A stretch of DNA of 64,000 nucleotides from Marasmius tenuissimus (Eukaryota > Basidiomycota > Agaricomycetes > Agaricales > Marasmiaceae), in NCBI GenBank assembly GCA_029532415.1, contig JAQOTA010000054.1, positions 1,550,001-1,614,000 of the forward strand, written 5' to 3'. The notes under the pieces were generated by a model that saw only the letters and a list, made by a program, of their open reading frames with translations, had not been told where the DNA came from and made no database searches. How positions within the stretch are numbered: position 1 is the stretch's first letter; each line of letters starts with the position of its first letter. Of this stretch, positions 1-11,201 are shown in pieces. The position numbers and the translations under genes were made by a program.

Positions 1-1
1 A

Positions 2-271
2 TCAAACAAACGCGCCCTCACAATGAGCGAATGGGTCACGTCTTCGATACATTTGGGCTTCGGCCGTTTGCTGTGCATTCTCATCCAGCCCTTTCATTTT
101 GTCTCCCAACCCATTCAAGTATAGTGCAAAGAAATCCCGAGGCTTTAGAAAATACAACTTCTGGGTCCTCAAGAGCTCGCCGTCCTCCTTGAAATCCCTA
201 GAACAGTCAAAACAAAAATCGACGAGTCCATACTGTGTCGGCAGCCTTCTATTTCGGACGCTCGAACCCAC
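2..271 (-). CDS. Partial hypothetical gene at left edge
   Basis: An open frame of about 89 codons on the minus strand runs off the left end of the window without a stop. Its upstream end could be an exon joined at an acceptor-like site near 280, since the frame continues a few codons past the first Met. No domain is recognised; the residues are a mixed, soluble-looking composition with an LKPRDFFALYL segment. It may be one exon of a gene that continues outside the window, or a chance frame. The function is unknown. Confidence 0.35.
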   Translation of the reverse strand: MGSSVRNRRLPTQYGLVDFCFDCSRDFKEDGELLRTQKLYFLKPRDFFALYLNGLGDKMKGLDENAQQTAEAQMYRRRDPFAHCEGAFV

Positions 272-592
272 GTAGTTGGATACTACCTTCGAGTGAATAC
301 TTCAGCAACATCCGAGTCTGGAGCTACCTATCTAGATGATTTATGTCTGTCTGTCAAAGCGGTGCCACCACGCATCGAATGCGGCCGCGGTATGGGAATA
401 CATCCAACTTTGTCTGGACACTGTCTGTCTTGGGCGATCGCGCCGAATGCGGCCGAATAGTTACCGTCCACAGTGGATCGCCATTCACCCAGGCTATATT
501 AGTACTGATATATATGTGAGGTATATGCCAGCCAGAAAAGCATTCCCCAGCCTTTCTCTAGTCTCTCAATCTTCACAGCGCGCTTAGATATC

Positions 593-2371
593 ATGCCTTC
601 CTTCAAACAACTCGATGTCGCAGTAATCGGAGGTGGCCTCGGCGGTTTGGCTGCCGCTTTGTCTCTGAGGCGTCAAGGACATAAAGGTTAGAGCCACACT
701 TCCAATCACTGGATGTATTGACCAGCAAGCTGATTATACAACGTAGTCACTATATATGAACGAAGAAGTTTCACTGCGGAGGTCGGAGGTTAGTATCTTC
801 TCTCTCCCGCCAATTCCCGCCAATATTACCTTCGTTGACATACCCGCTCTCATAGCTTCCATCACCTGCGCTGCCAACGGCACGAAATGGCTCCACGAGT
901 GGGGATGTGATATGTCCATCGGGGACCCCGTCGTGCAGCAGAAGCTCGTTATGCGAGACTGGAAGACCGGGAAAGCACAAGCAATCTACCCAATGGAAAA
1001 CTACAAGGAGAAGTGGGGATATGTGCGTAGGCCCCCGGTCGTGATCAATGTCTATAATCTCAACGTCTTGCTGAACAGGAATCCAACATGTTCCACCGGC
1101 AAGACTTACATCTCATGCTTCTCACCGCCGCCACCTCTACCGAGGGTGAGGGAGAGCCCGTCACAGTTCACGTCGACTACGTCTGCGAGACCTTGGACCA
1201 CGAAGAAGGGACTGCTACGTTCTCAAATGGAAAGACCATCAAGGCCGATCTTATCATCGGAGCGGACGGAATTCGAGTACGTTTGTTAATATCTTTCACC
1301 TGTTTTTGAAATCTTAACAATCGGTTCTTCGCAGTCCAAAGTCCGTACGAACATCGGTGTTATCCCCGACATGACTTCCGCGCCTCAAACATGCTTCCGA
1401 TGCAATGTTCGCACTGAGGATGTCAAGCGACTTGGCCTGGTCGATTACAGCTTGGATCCTGCCATCCAGTTCTGGGGCGGATTTGAGGTTCCTGAGTGAG
1501 TTTCCCTTTATACGGTCCACTCGAGCGCTACTCAGTCCTTGTCCGAACAGAATTAACAAGTACTTCAAAATCGTTATGTGTTCCGTCTCCGGCGGTTCAG
1601 TACGTTCAATCGCTTACATTCTCTGATTATCGGGAAGCGAGTACTAACTCACGCAACAGACAACCTCATTCTATTGCTTTATGCCTACCGAATACGCTCT
1701 CCAACACGTCTCAGAAGGTTTCCAGTTCAAAGAAGTCCCTGCCGAAGAAATCTTGGTTGGAGCATACAAGGATCTCCTCGACAAGGATTGTGTGGATCTG
1801 CTGAAGAACTCCATCGAGCGGATGCCCTGGAGGCTGTACCTTCACAAGCCTTACCCTGTGAGTACTCTGCACCCCGTCTTCTTCATGTCCTGACCTTCCC
1901 CGCCCCTTTGTAGTACTGGGTCAAAGGAAAAGTCGGTTTGCTGGGAGACGCCGCACATCCGATGATGGTTCGTTCGCTCTTGCCCCGCGTTGCATCTGTA
2001 CCCGAAGCTGAATTACCCGTTTTCTACAGCCTCACCAATCTCAAGGAGCATGTCAAGCCTTCGAAGACGCCGCCGTTCTCGGGATGGTCTTCTCCAAGGA
2101 CTACCCCCAATTCACTGAGGACCCTAAAGCTGGTCTTGCGATGTACGAGCGCATCCGAAAGCCCCGCGCCACCCGAATCCAGTCTGCAAGCCGAAGGGCT
2201 ACGGACGACTTGCACGAGAGGATTGGGTTCACGACTATCTTCTCGGATGGGAAGACGAAGGAAGGAGAGCCTGATGAGACCGGCTGGATTAAGCTGACGA
2301 TGCATGAGGTGAACACTTGGGATCCTGCGAGCTTGTTGAGAGAAGCTGCTGCGGAGACGGTGCAGGCATAA
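593..2371 (+). CDS. FAD-dependent monooxygenase, salicylate hydroxylase-like
   Basis: The gene encodes an aromatic-ring hydroxylase of the UbiH/salicylate hydroxylase (PHBH) fold, which uses FAD, NAD(P)H and O2. Exon 1 (593-686) starts MPSFKQLDVAVIGGGLGG, with the GxGxxG Rossmann motif for the FAD ADP moiety. A middle exon carries LIIGADGIR, the conserved GADG/DG motif, and an exon near 1920-1965 reads GKVGLLGDAAHPMM, the GD motif that binds the FAD ribityl chain. About eight short introns are visible (for example from 687, at about 1020-1080, and 1277-1334). The C-terminal exon ends VNTWDPASLLREAAAETVQA. The gene converges on the gelsolin gene, with about 300 bases between them. The family assignment is firm; the substrate cannot be told from sequence. 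Similar enzymes open catechol or secondary-metabolite routes. Confidence 0.9.
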
Positions 2372-2676
2372 GCTTGATCTTGTCTGCGTTTCACCATGAC
2401 TCCAATCGGCCGACAGCCCTTAAAGAGGGCGAGTTTCTTCATTCACATGTAACTCCTACGCATTTGTTCAAATTACTGTAATTTTTCTGTAATGGGTTGG
2501 GTTCCCTCTCTTGGATCACCATTTCACTATCTACTATCTTCTATTTGCACATACATAGATCTGGCCTTGTAGCCCACAAGAATAGAACATTCATCATGCA
2601 AATTATCCATGAACGTCCTTGGTCGAGTTACAGCAATACGATTACAACATTCCGATTTAGTTCTTACACCTCCATC

Positions 2677-4111
2677 TCAATTTTTCATCACCTCCAAGAA
2701 CGTCTCGTCCTCATCACCCTCCCTCATCGTCACAATCGGAATCGCAGAACGACGATGGCACCCGCTCTCAGCGCTACTGGCGACCAGCTTATCGTAGATG
2801 TATCTCTGGGCATACTGAGGCGCCAACCGCCTCTCAGTCAGAGACGATTCCTTGCCCAGCCATACGTACACAGCAGGATTCTCTCGACTGGACGAATCGT
2901 CGAGGAGGAACGCATCCAAGGAAGACAGTGAAGAGAGTTTCGGTTCTTCGACTTGTTCGAATGTGACTGTCCCTGATGCATCGGATAGGCGGATTAGGAC
3001 AGGACCCGTTGTGGTAGCAGTGTCAGCGTGGATCGTATCGTGTTGTTCGGGCTGTAAGGTAGTCGTCCCAAATTCAGCTAGGAAGACTCCAGCGCCGAGA
3101 CCACCTTCGTCTATCAGGTTCATTAGCCACTAGGTTGAACAAATCCGAATCCGAGCGAGTAGGAGACCAGGTACTTACCATAAACTGTGACATCGCATTG
3201 ACCTTGTCGGGCGTCGACTAAGCTCTTAACGAACTCTGCTGCCTTGAACTTTTCCTTCCCGACACTGGCCTTGGTGTTGAACTGTAAGACCTTGCTACCC
3301 TTGTCCAGGACGAAGACGTCTCCTTTGACGAGGTTGGATGCTTCTGGAGCGACTTCGCGAATGACGAGAGCGGTATGAGACCGGAACTTGGAGGCACTGA
3401 TCTTGTACAGCCTGGTGATGTCGAGAGGCGGCGGGTCGGTGATGTGGTGGAAACCCGACGCTACGCCGCCTTTGAGGCATTGGAATTTGGAAAAGTAGGA
3501 CAGGAAGTGGGCGGATTCGCTTTCCTGTATTTCACGATATTGAACTGGTATGCCGTGGAGGTCTAGTAGATCGAGTGAGAAGCCTGAATAGTGTTTCAGT
3601 AAGGGATCACTCGCGATCGTCAAGCTCTACCGTCTTGTACGCGGCGGTGCCTGCTTCATCTTGTGTTGTGTTCTCTCCCAACCAAAAATGCAAGTTGTAA
3701 GCCAGTGCTTCAGAATCCGACGATTTCTTGTAGGTCTACTTTTACGAGAACGAGGATTGAATCATTCTCGAGTCTTGTTCCCTTGATAGAGAACATCATA
3801 CTCACATGGAGAACGATATATGAATCGCCGTCATAGAACATCCCGTACTGTTTTTCTGGCCACGGAACTACATGGAAGTTTTCTATCCTCCAAACCTGCA
3901 GACCGGGCTCTTTGCCCGCGTCTTCCCAAGCTGGTTCTTTGTCTCCAGCGTGTTCGCGAACATGTTTCTCGAGCTAAACACCAGGATCAGTGGGATTCTG
4001 CTGTCCTTGGGAACTTCAAGGATCAAGAGAGATGATACTCACGTCCGATCCTAGAAGAGCAATGTTCGAATCCTCGATGTTATAACGTTCTGGCCTGGTA
4101 AGGAGAGCCAT
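2677..4111 (-). CDS. Gelsolin/severin-family actin-binding protein
   Basis: Five exons (4043-4111, 3806-3973, 3615-3735, 3179-3562, 2677-3110) sum to 391 codons, the size of a three-repeat severin/fragmin-type protein. Repeat 1 shows [21 protein letters not shown] and then [11 protein letters not shown] and [26 protein letters not shown]; the later exons hold two further gelsolin repeats ([29 protein letters not shown], and [16 protein letters not shown]). Proteins of this family bind, cap or sever actin filaments in a calcium-dependent way in the cytoplasm. The third intron (3563-3614) only keeps the conserved ELDDxLHG junction if it uses a GC-AG boundary. The last intron must end at a GATAG acceptor at 3111 to keep the frame. 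No signal peptide is present. The gene is probably functional. Confidence 0.9.
3563..3614 (-). other. Non-canonical GC-AG intron in the gelsolin gene
   Basis: On the minus strand the donor reads C|GCGAGT and the acceptor CTACTAG. Splicing here gives [17 protein letters not shown], matching the usual family junction. Using the nearest GT donor (the in-frame GTAGAG) would delete the conserved ELDD and leave the wrong frame, while reading through meets a TGA. The 52-nt length fits the other introns. Confidence 0.7.
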
Positions 4112-6059
4112 TGTTCGATGTCGTCAGGGAAGGTGGTGGTTATGGTCCAAGCGTGGAAAACGTACTGTATAGTGTATGATCCACGGACGCGTGGGTTTCC
4201 CCTCACCGTCAGTTGGATTCCCTCACCACTGGAATTTTGGTGCACTGAAAGAAAGCTCCCACTCCCCCCGATGACTCACCTCTGTCAATTCGAATTGTTT
4301 GCTTTCCAGCTAGGTGTTCTAGTCGTGACTCGGTCGTGATCTTAGAGTGGGTTACTAAGTTGATCTACCCTTCGCTGTGCTAATTCATTCAAAAGGCTGC
4401 AGTAACCTTATGACGCGTCCTCTGGATGAGAGTCGATAATGTTCTCATGAGATTATGCTATTTTGACTGTCGGTCGCTCGGGGGTTGTTATTGGTCATGG
4501 TCTTCCGAGGTATACCATGGGATTGAAAGTTCGAGTTTCAGGTGTTTCGCCAAGGCAGCCTACAATTCTCCGTCAGGACAGACACTCCCAAGGTCTTGGT
4601 GTGACTATATGTCGTGACAGCAAGAGACGGAGTTGAGGATACTGGGCGATCCGTGATGTACCCTCGGAGCAGTCGGACACCGGGCAATGTTTCAGGACAA
4701 AGTCCTCTACTTCATCATAACATTTCCTCATTCCTACGACGCCGGCTGGAAAATCCTTGGAGGATGCACTCAAGGTATGTACTCACGGTACTGCATTCCC
4801 AAGATGTTGGCGCAAAGTCTTGATTCACCGCGCGTTCCAGAGTGTTCACTGGGGTGGTCTCAGGGTGGTCTTCTACACCGACTCGGAGCGCATGACATGG
4901 CGAGGAAACCTTGGCCGCTACCCGCCAAAGCTCTTGCAAAACAAAGTCTGTTGCGGTCTTCTAGTGCCCGATTGTTTGTGAGGTCAAGGTGGTTCGGTCC
5001 TCCACACAGCGCGAGTGACGGAAGATTGCTTTGGTATGAGTATGTTATCAACGTCAATCAAGCGTTTACCATCCTCTTCCCAAAAGCGTTCGTCTCTCTC
5101 GACCAAGCGCACTCCGTCCCACTGCCTGTGCGGCGCAGACATTCGCTTTCGGGTTTCTCCTTGCAGGGTGATACCCGGTGTCCTTCAATCACCATCCTTG
5201 TGCACTTGTCTTTTCATCTTCTCCGAGACTATCAAAATCACCTCTCCCTCAGGCACATCCGTCTTCCTATAGATTTGACCTATGAGACGCGTCAGATTCC
5301 TCATACTCCGCGACTCGCCAAGGGGCGCTCCCAGGGCGCTCCTCCGTTTCGCTGACACTTCGAGCTCGGACTCACTGCCATCAATGATACCTCCATGCGT
5401 TCGCCTAAAACCAAAGTTTCAAAGAACAAAGGATGAAGACGGCGTATCCCTCACGAAGATGTCGAATTCCGTTGCCTATAGTCCTCCAACCTACCGCATG
5501 CGACTCGACTGCAAGGATGTCACCCTGTGTTTGTTGCGAAGAGGCAAATTCTCTCACCACCCAACCCACTTCCACTTCCATAAGATAGTGCCAATCACGA
5601 CTGATCGTATATCAAGGCGGGACGACGATCTTGACGACGATCCAAGCTAACGCGCTACTCCGTGCAGCCGATACAGACTCCGTTGCAAAGCTGTTCTGCA
5701 AGGCACGAAGCACTCGTGGCCGTACGGTGAAACATGAAAACGATGCAAGTGGGGCGACGGTACGCATCAGCTGTCGAGAAAATCGAGACTACGACTGATT
5801 TTTTTGCTCCTCGAGTAGGAGGCGCCATTCGCGAACTTAAGCATCCTCCTGTAACGCGCCTCGCACTCCTGACTGTTTGAATTTTGTGCCTTTTGGCAGC
5901 GGGGTAATGAGCGCGGGAAAAGCGCCGTCCTTGCAGTCAACAACCGACCTATTCACTCGTCCGCTTTCTATTACGACACCACATGGCCCCAAATCGTTCT
6001 GCGGGCGGAGTCCCAGGAATTGTTTTCCTTTGAACATCTCAAGTGCGCGTATCGTGGTG
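4112..6059. other. Intergenic region without a supported gene
   Basis: Several open frames occur here, the longest at 4687-5355 (+), but none shows a domain, coherent splicing or a homologue I recognise. From about 5220 onward the sequence is recognisably related to the region upstream of the second peroxidase gene (about 10150-11200), so the distal part is the duplicated promoter and leader of the peroxidase genes. A segment at 5214-5345 and its counterpart at 10160-10280 share blocks around TCAGGCACA/TCAGGTACA and CTATGAGACGCG/CTATGAGGCGCA. Confidence 0.5.
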
Positions 6060-6066
6060 TATAAAA
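6060..6066 (+). promoter_or_regulatory. TATA box of DyP gene 1
   Basis: TATAAAA lies about 75 bases upstream of the start codon, in the same position as in the second peroxidase gene (11119-11125). A GC-rich stretch (GCGCGGGAAA) and a CTGCGGGCG block are conserved upstream of both genes. Confidence 0.7.
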
Positions 6067-6140
6067 GCTGCAGCGTTTCTTGGGAATCCTCAGAATCATT
6101 CCACTTCTCTCATTCTTCCAGTCTCACACCTGAATTCAGG

Positions 6141-8754
6141 ATGAGACTTTCCGCCTTCGTTTCGCTCGCCATCGCACTTGTGTCTGCATCTGGTGCAGTA
6201 CACGCCTCTGTGCTCAACTCAAGGCAGCCTAACCCAGACGGTGTCATCGTCAGTGAGTAGAGGCCTTGCGGTTGCTGTTATCATGTTTCTCACAATTCTC
6301 TACAGACCTCAACAACCAGCTTCCTCTGCCTCAGCTCCATGACCGCAAGATTGGATCCCGAGCCATTCAGCTCGACACCAACAACATCCAAGGTCTCGCC
6401 ATGTGAGTCTCGCTTGTTCGGCTCGTATCAACCCAGGGTCTGATTGGTTTGTTGAGCTGCTACACGCGAGGCACGAGGGTGCGGCAGCTTGAGGTCTTCG
6501 AACGGACACGTGGTGCGGTGCCGAAATCTCTTCCTGCACCACCACCATGGTCGTTCCCTCAAGCTAGTGAACTCGCGCTGGCCCGCTCGTTTCTCTTTTC
6601 ACCCACCCACCTCACCCTCAGACGGGCAAACACAATGACATCGAACAAGTTGCAAAGCAGCGAAATGCAACCCCAGCGACGTCATTCCTCCTTGGGTCCA
6701 AACCCCGAGGTTTACCCGTTCGTCCTTTCATTTTCTGCCCTCGCGGGAAGCCTTCGACGACACATTCAGGGGCCGACTGATCACTTCCAGGACGAGAGCA
6801 TTCCCTCCCGCCCATCTCAGTCGACCAGGTTCCCCATTGCGTCGAAGTCTCGCGGGGGCCCAAGGCCCTTCGGGCCTTCACCCATATCCTGCGCGCTATC
6901 CATGCAATTCTAAGCGCGCATCATCACGGACTGTCCTGAAGTTTAGGTTGTCAATTAACAACATAAACTAACTTTCTATTTCATAGCAACACAGACCAGT
7001 CCGAAGAGATTCTTTCCCCTCCAGGGTTGGAATGAGATTCATGATGATCGAATTCGTGTTCTTCAACATCAAGAACGCTGCGACCTTCAAGTCCAAGCTC
7101 GGAGGAGACTTCTTCCCTCACGTCACCACTGCTGCTCAGTTGGCCAACGCGGCCACTCAGCCTGATGTAGCTGCGAACATTGCCTTCTCCTCGAAGGGCA
7201 TGAGCCTCCTCGGTGTCAACGATGACCTTGGAGACCCCAACTTCAAGGCCGGACAGGCAGCTGATGCTATCCGACTTGGAGACCCTGGAACCACGAAGTG
7301 GCACAAGGAGTACCAAGATGGAATCATGGGTGTTCTCTCGATTGCTTCGAAGGACATGGACAAGATCAAGGCCGAGCTCGAGGCGATCAAGGGAATCTTC
7401 GGTGACTCGCTCGAGGTTGCCTACACTCTTCACGCACACGCCCGTCCCGGTGCTGGGATGGGTCACGAGCGTGAGTCGACGTACTGCCTAACCGGTTCCA
7501 ATTTCGCTTAATTGTTTGATGTTTACAGACTTCGGCTGGGTCGACGGTATCACTCAGCCCGCCATCGAAGGATGGGACACCGATGCCACCATCACTCCGG
7601 GACAGTTCGTTGCCAAGCCCGGTGTGATCCTTCTCGGAGAGGAAGGTGACAACGTTCCTCGCCCGGCATGGGCCAAGAGTGGATCTTTCCTCGCCTGGCG
7701 TCAGCTCGAACAGCTCGTGCCCGAGTTCCACAAGTATTTGAACGAGACTGCTCCTGACGTTCCTGGATTGTCTCGCGACGATGCTGTCCATCTCTTCGGC
7801 TCCAGGATGAACGGACGATGGAAGAGTGTAAGTTTTTCCTTCTGTTCCTCGAAGATGACGATTTGACAGTCCACTTTGATAGGGCGCACCCATTGATCTC
7901 GCGCCGTTCCGTGAAGATGAAGCTCTCGGTGCTGACCCGATGAGACGTAACAACTTCAACTACGACCACCCCGAGGTTGCAGGCTTCGACATGAAGACTG
8001 ACCAGACTATGTGCCCCTTCTCGGCCCACATCTTGAGGAGTCGCCCTCGTGGACACTTCAAGCCGGAGCACCCTACCAGTCACATGATGCGTGGTGGTCT
8101 TCCTTACGGACCTGAAGGTACGCTTTATCTCTCCTCTACTGAGTATCAGACGGAAAGACTTACGGGATCCACGCAGTTACCGACGCGGAGCAAGCCGCCA
8201 AGCAGACCTTCTCTGACCGGGACGCCTCTCTCGAGCGTGGAATGGCTTTCGGTCTGTACTGAACCTTTGAAGTGAACGCACCATACTGAACCCTCCCTTC
8301 TCTAGCCGCCTACCAATCAAACCTCGAGAACGGTTTCATTTTCATCCAAGAGTCCCTTGTTAACAACCCTGAGTACGTTTTCTTGTTCTCCGTGCTGCGA
8401 ACCACTAAGTTTAACATCTATCAAAAGCTTCCCTGCTGGCACCAAGACTGTAAGCTGAACCACTTCTGTCCCTTACCGTTCTCAATCGCTGACCCGATGG
8501 TTCTATAGGGTGTCGATCCCATCGTTGGCTCCACTAACAACGGTCTCGTCGGAGACTCCCTTAGGGTTATTAGTGGTATGGACTGGAATGACCACTCCAA
8601 GACCATCAACATCCAGAAAGGTGAGTCGAACATCATTGTCCCCGGCCATAACTCGAACTGACCGCCACTGATAGACTTCGTTGTCACCCGTGGCGGAGAA
8701 TATTTCTTCTCTCCTCCCGTTTCTGCCATCAAGGGTCGCTTGGCTGGCAACTAG
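6141..8754 (+). CDS. DyP: Secreted DyP-type (dye-decolorizing) peroxidase, copy 1
   Basis: The gene encodes a heme peroxidase that oxidises dyes, phenolics and lignin-related compounds with H2O2, outside the cell. Ten exons (6141-6252, 6306-6402, 7025-7470, 7529-7827, 7883-8117, 8177-8251, 8306-8372, 8428-8449, 8509-8620, 8675-8754) give 514 aa. The start MRLSAFVSLAIALVSASG is a signal peptide, followed by a short propeptide-like stretch. The GWVDG motif carries the distal catalytic Asp. The heme-ligand His is in MCPFSAHILRSRPRG, and the distal Arg in HMMRGGLPYGPE lies 21 residues after it, the same spacing as in characterised fungal DyPs. All key residues are intact. Intron 2 (6403-7024) is 622 nt, against 55 nt in copy 2. 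The gene lies in tandem with copy 2; the proteins are nearly identical. Confidence 0.96.
6403..7024 (+). other. Enlarged intron 2 of DyP copy 1
   Basis: The intron has a normal GTGAGT donor and a CCCCTCCAG acceptor, both similar to those of the 55-nt intron in copy 2. About 565 extra bases lie between roughly 6430 and 6995. The insert has an open frame (6449-6913) with no recognisable domain. No long terminal repeats, inverted repeats or poly(A) tail were found, so its origin is unclear. Confidence 0.8.
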
Positions 8755-11118
8755 ATTTTACACGACCATTCACTCGAATTTGGGTGGAGGATTTTAATTA
8801 GATCCTTACACTAGCTACACTCTCTTAATGTGTTTCCTTTCTATTCTTCAAGTCTTACGGTCGCTCATTCGGGGGTTTCTTGTATACCTTACATCACATA
8901 TCTAATATACTCTGCCTAATTCTCTATCAATTGAATCATTACTACCCAGACAGTCCGTCGGTCTGATGGCATACTGCGTTGGTGGAGGAGCGCGAAAGTG
9001 AGCACAAGTCTCAACCTCGTTTTGTTCGGAGAAGCCCTGAGCTAGGTCGAGTACCGAGGAGGAGCCTGGAAGAGCTAGTTTCTAATGAAGAGCGACTATC
9101 AGCTTTGACCTCAGCACAGTGGCAACTTGATCCCATGATGACAAACCACCTTCAAATGTCTCACCATAACAGTCAACCTCGTAAACAGGTTGATCTTCTA
9201 TCGGCTCTATTCCCTTCTTGAAGAGATCAATGGAAGGAATGCTCAGCTTGGCCTTTACTCTTGCGCGTTACTCTCTGCGAGCTCCGGAAAATTACGCTGA
9301 AGCCAAACTTGGTCCGCTTAATCTCAACACTTCGAAAAGCTCGGAGAACGTTTTTGCCAGCTTTTGCCCCGTTTGAGATTCCTCGATGATGCTCTACTCT
9401 ATACTGAAATCGTGGCCTAGGTGTGTGCATGTCACTCGGAGAACCATCCGAAGAATTGACTCGATCCTTAGGTTTCGGGCTACTAGGTACCAGAAGATTC
9501 GCTCGAAGCTAAGCGTGTTCGTGAATAAATCAGCGACGAAGTCGAGTAATGATTACGAGTTGACTGAGATTCCACATTGGTGGACCGTGGCACGGAACAG
9601 TGCGATAGTAGCTGGGAGATGAGGTGTGCGTAGCCGACGCTGGACCTACGTGAAAGTGTTGGAGCTGAACTTGACCATGTGCGCTGAAGAGAAGATGAAT
9701 GGAACAGCTTTGCGTCGGTCAGTAGCTCTATCAATACAATCCTCAATGTGCTTGGCTTTGCTCGTCCTTTGCTTACCCACTCTACTTTTCCCCGTCCACA
9801 TCCTCCGTGCGCTTGGAAGCACAGCTCTAGCTTTGTCTTTTTCATGCTCGGGCGTACGGCCGCTGCCTAAAGATGACTTTGATGGCTCGGTTGTCAACCT
9901 CCATTCCAGCAGATGGCTCCGAAACCGGTGTGTACTACCGTCTCCACTACGCTTGCTACTGCAATTGTTCGTCACTTTTTCTTTCTCGGGTAGTTTTTCT
10001 TACTCGCTGCTTCCTCAGCCAGTTCGTCGCCCTGAACCTTCCCAATCCCTGACTTGTGGTGTCTAGTGCTTGAAAGACTCACTGAACAGTTTAGGCCACG
10101 CCTTTGAATTCATCCCACGGATTATATCACTGAACTCAATCTCAGCTTCTTACATACCTGACTTCTCCGAGTCTATCAAAACTGACGTCTGCCTCAGGTA
10201 CACACACTCATCCTCCTGGCCTATGAGGCGCAACGGATTCCTCATACTATAGTACTTCACTCTCGCCAAGGCCCAAGGACTAGTCTTCGCAAAAACATTT
10301 CTTCCTAATTCAATACGGCAACCTCACTCGGACCCACCATCACCAACAGTTCGGGTTACATGCTTTCAACCCGAGTATCGCTTCGAAGCCGCTAGAAGTA
10401 GAGATCTTCGTCTGCGACTCAACCTTCAGGCTTCGTATCGCTGTCAACCCACTGAGGGCATGACAACCCGTGGTTTGCCACCAACGGGGTACCTATCCAC
10501 GCGTTAGGGTCGGTTGATCGTCATAGCTTACAATGACAACACATCAATAGCCTCCGGCGTTTAACGCCATCTCATACATAGCGTGAATCACCGATCAGCA
10601 AAACAAGTGGGGATGAGAACCTTGGCCTGAAAATAAGGCTGACACTATACCCCTCCCTCCAACTTTATCTGCGAAACAGCTTCCGCAGGCCGAAAAGCTG
10701 AACTCTAGGCACGTAAGCTCACGTCACTCGTTGTTGGAGAGCCAGCAACGGGGAGAATAGGTGAACTTGGAGGATACAAAGTCAAGGACCGGCACGAGGA
10801 GAGGAAGATTGGTCAGTCGTCCACCAACCCACAGATACTTCTCCCTGATCACGCAGCGTCGTACAGGCAATTGCTCCATGGTACGCTATGCAATCCATCC
10901 AAGTGCTGCGCACAACCCGAGGCGCGCTCTGGAACATTTTCGCTCGCGGGGTAGAAGGCGCGGGAAATGCGCCGCGACTCAAACTCAACATCCTATCACT
11001 ATTCATTGGTCCGCTTCTCATTACGACAACACGATATCAGCCCCGAATCCTTCTGCGGGCGAGGTCCTTGGGAATGTAGCATTTTGTCGGGGAGACCGCA
11101 AGTACGGATATTGTTGGG
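8755..11118. other. Intergenic region between the peroxidase genes
   Basis: The 3' untranslated region of DyP 1 is followed by about 1.3 kb with only short, unrecognised frames (for example 8979-9221 and 9626-10066). From about 10150 the sequence resembles the region upstream of DyP 1. No RNA gene or mobile-element end was seen. Confidence 0.5.
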
Positions 11119-11125
11119 TATAAAA
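11119..11125 (+). promoter_or_regulatory. TATA box of DyP gene 2
   Basis: TATAAAA lies 77 bases before the start codon, in a promoter clearly paralogous to that of DyP 1. Confidence 0.7.
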
Positions 11126-11201
11126 GCTACAGTCTCTCTCCGAAATTATCAGACTCACAGTTCCCTTCTCTCACTCCTCCAACTGAACAGTTGAATTCAA
11201 A

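Noticed and set aside
4687..5355. 222-codon open frame
   Set aside because: No motif, irregular composition and no splice or promoter context; it overlaps the duplicated upstream region of the peroxidase genes.
6449..6913. 154-codon frame as a separate gene
   Set aside because: It lies wholly within intron 2 of DyP 1, with no recognisable domain.
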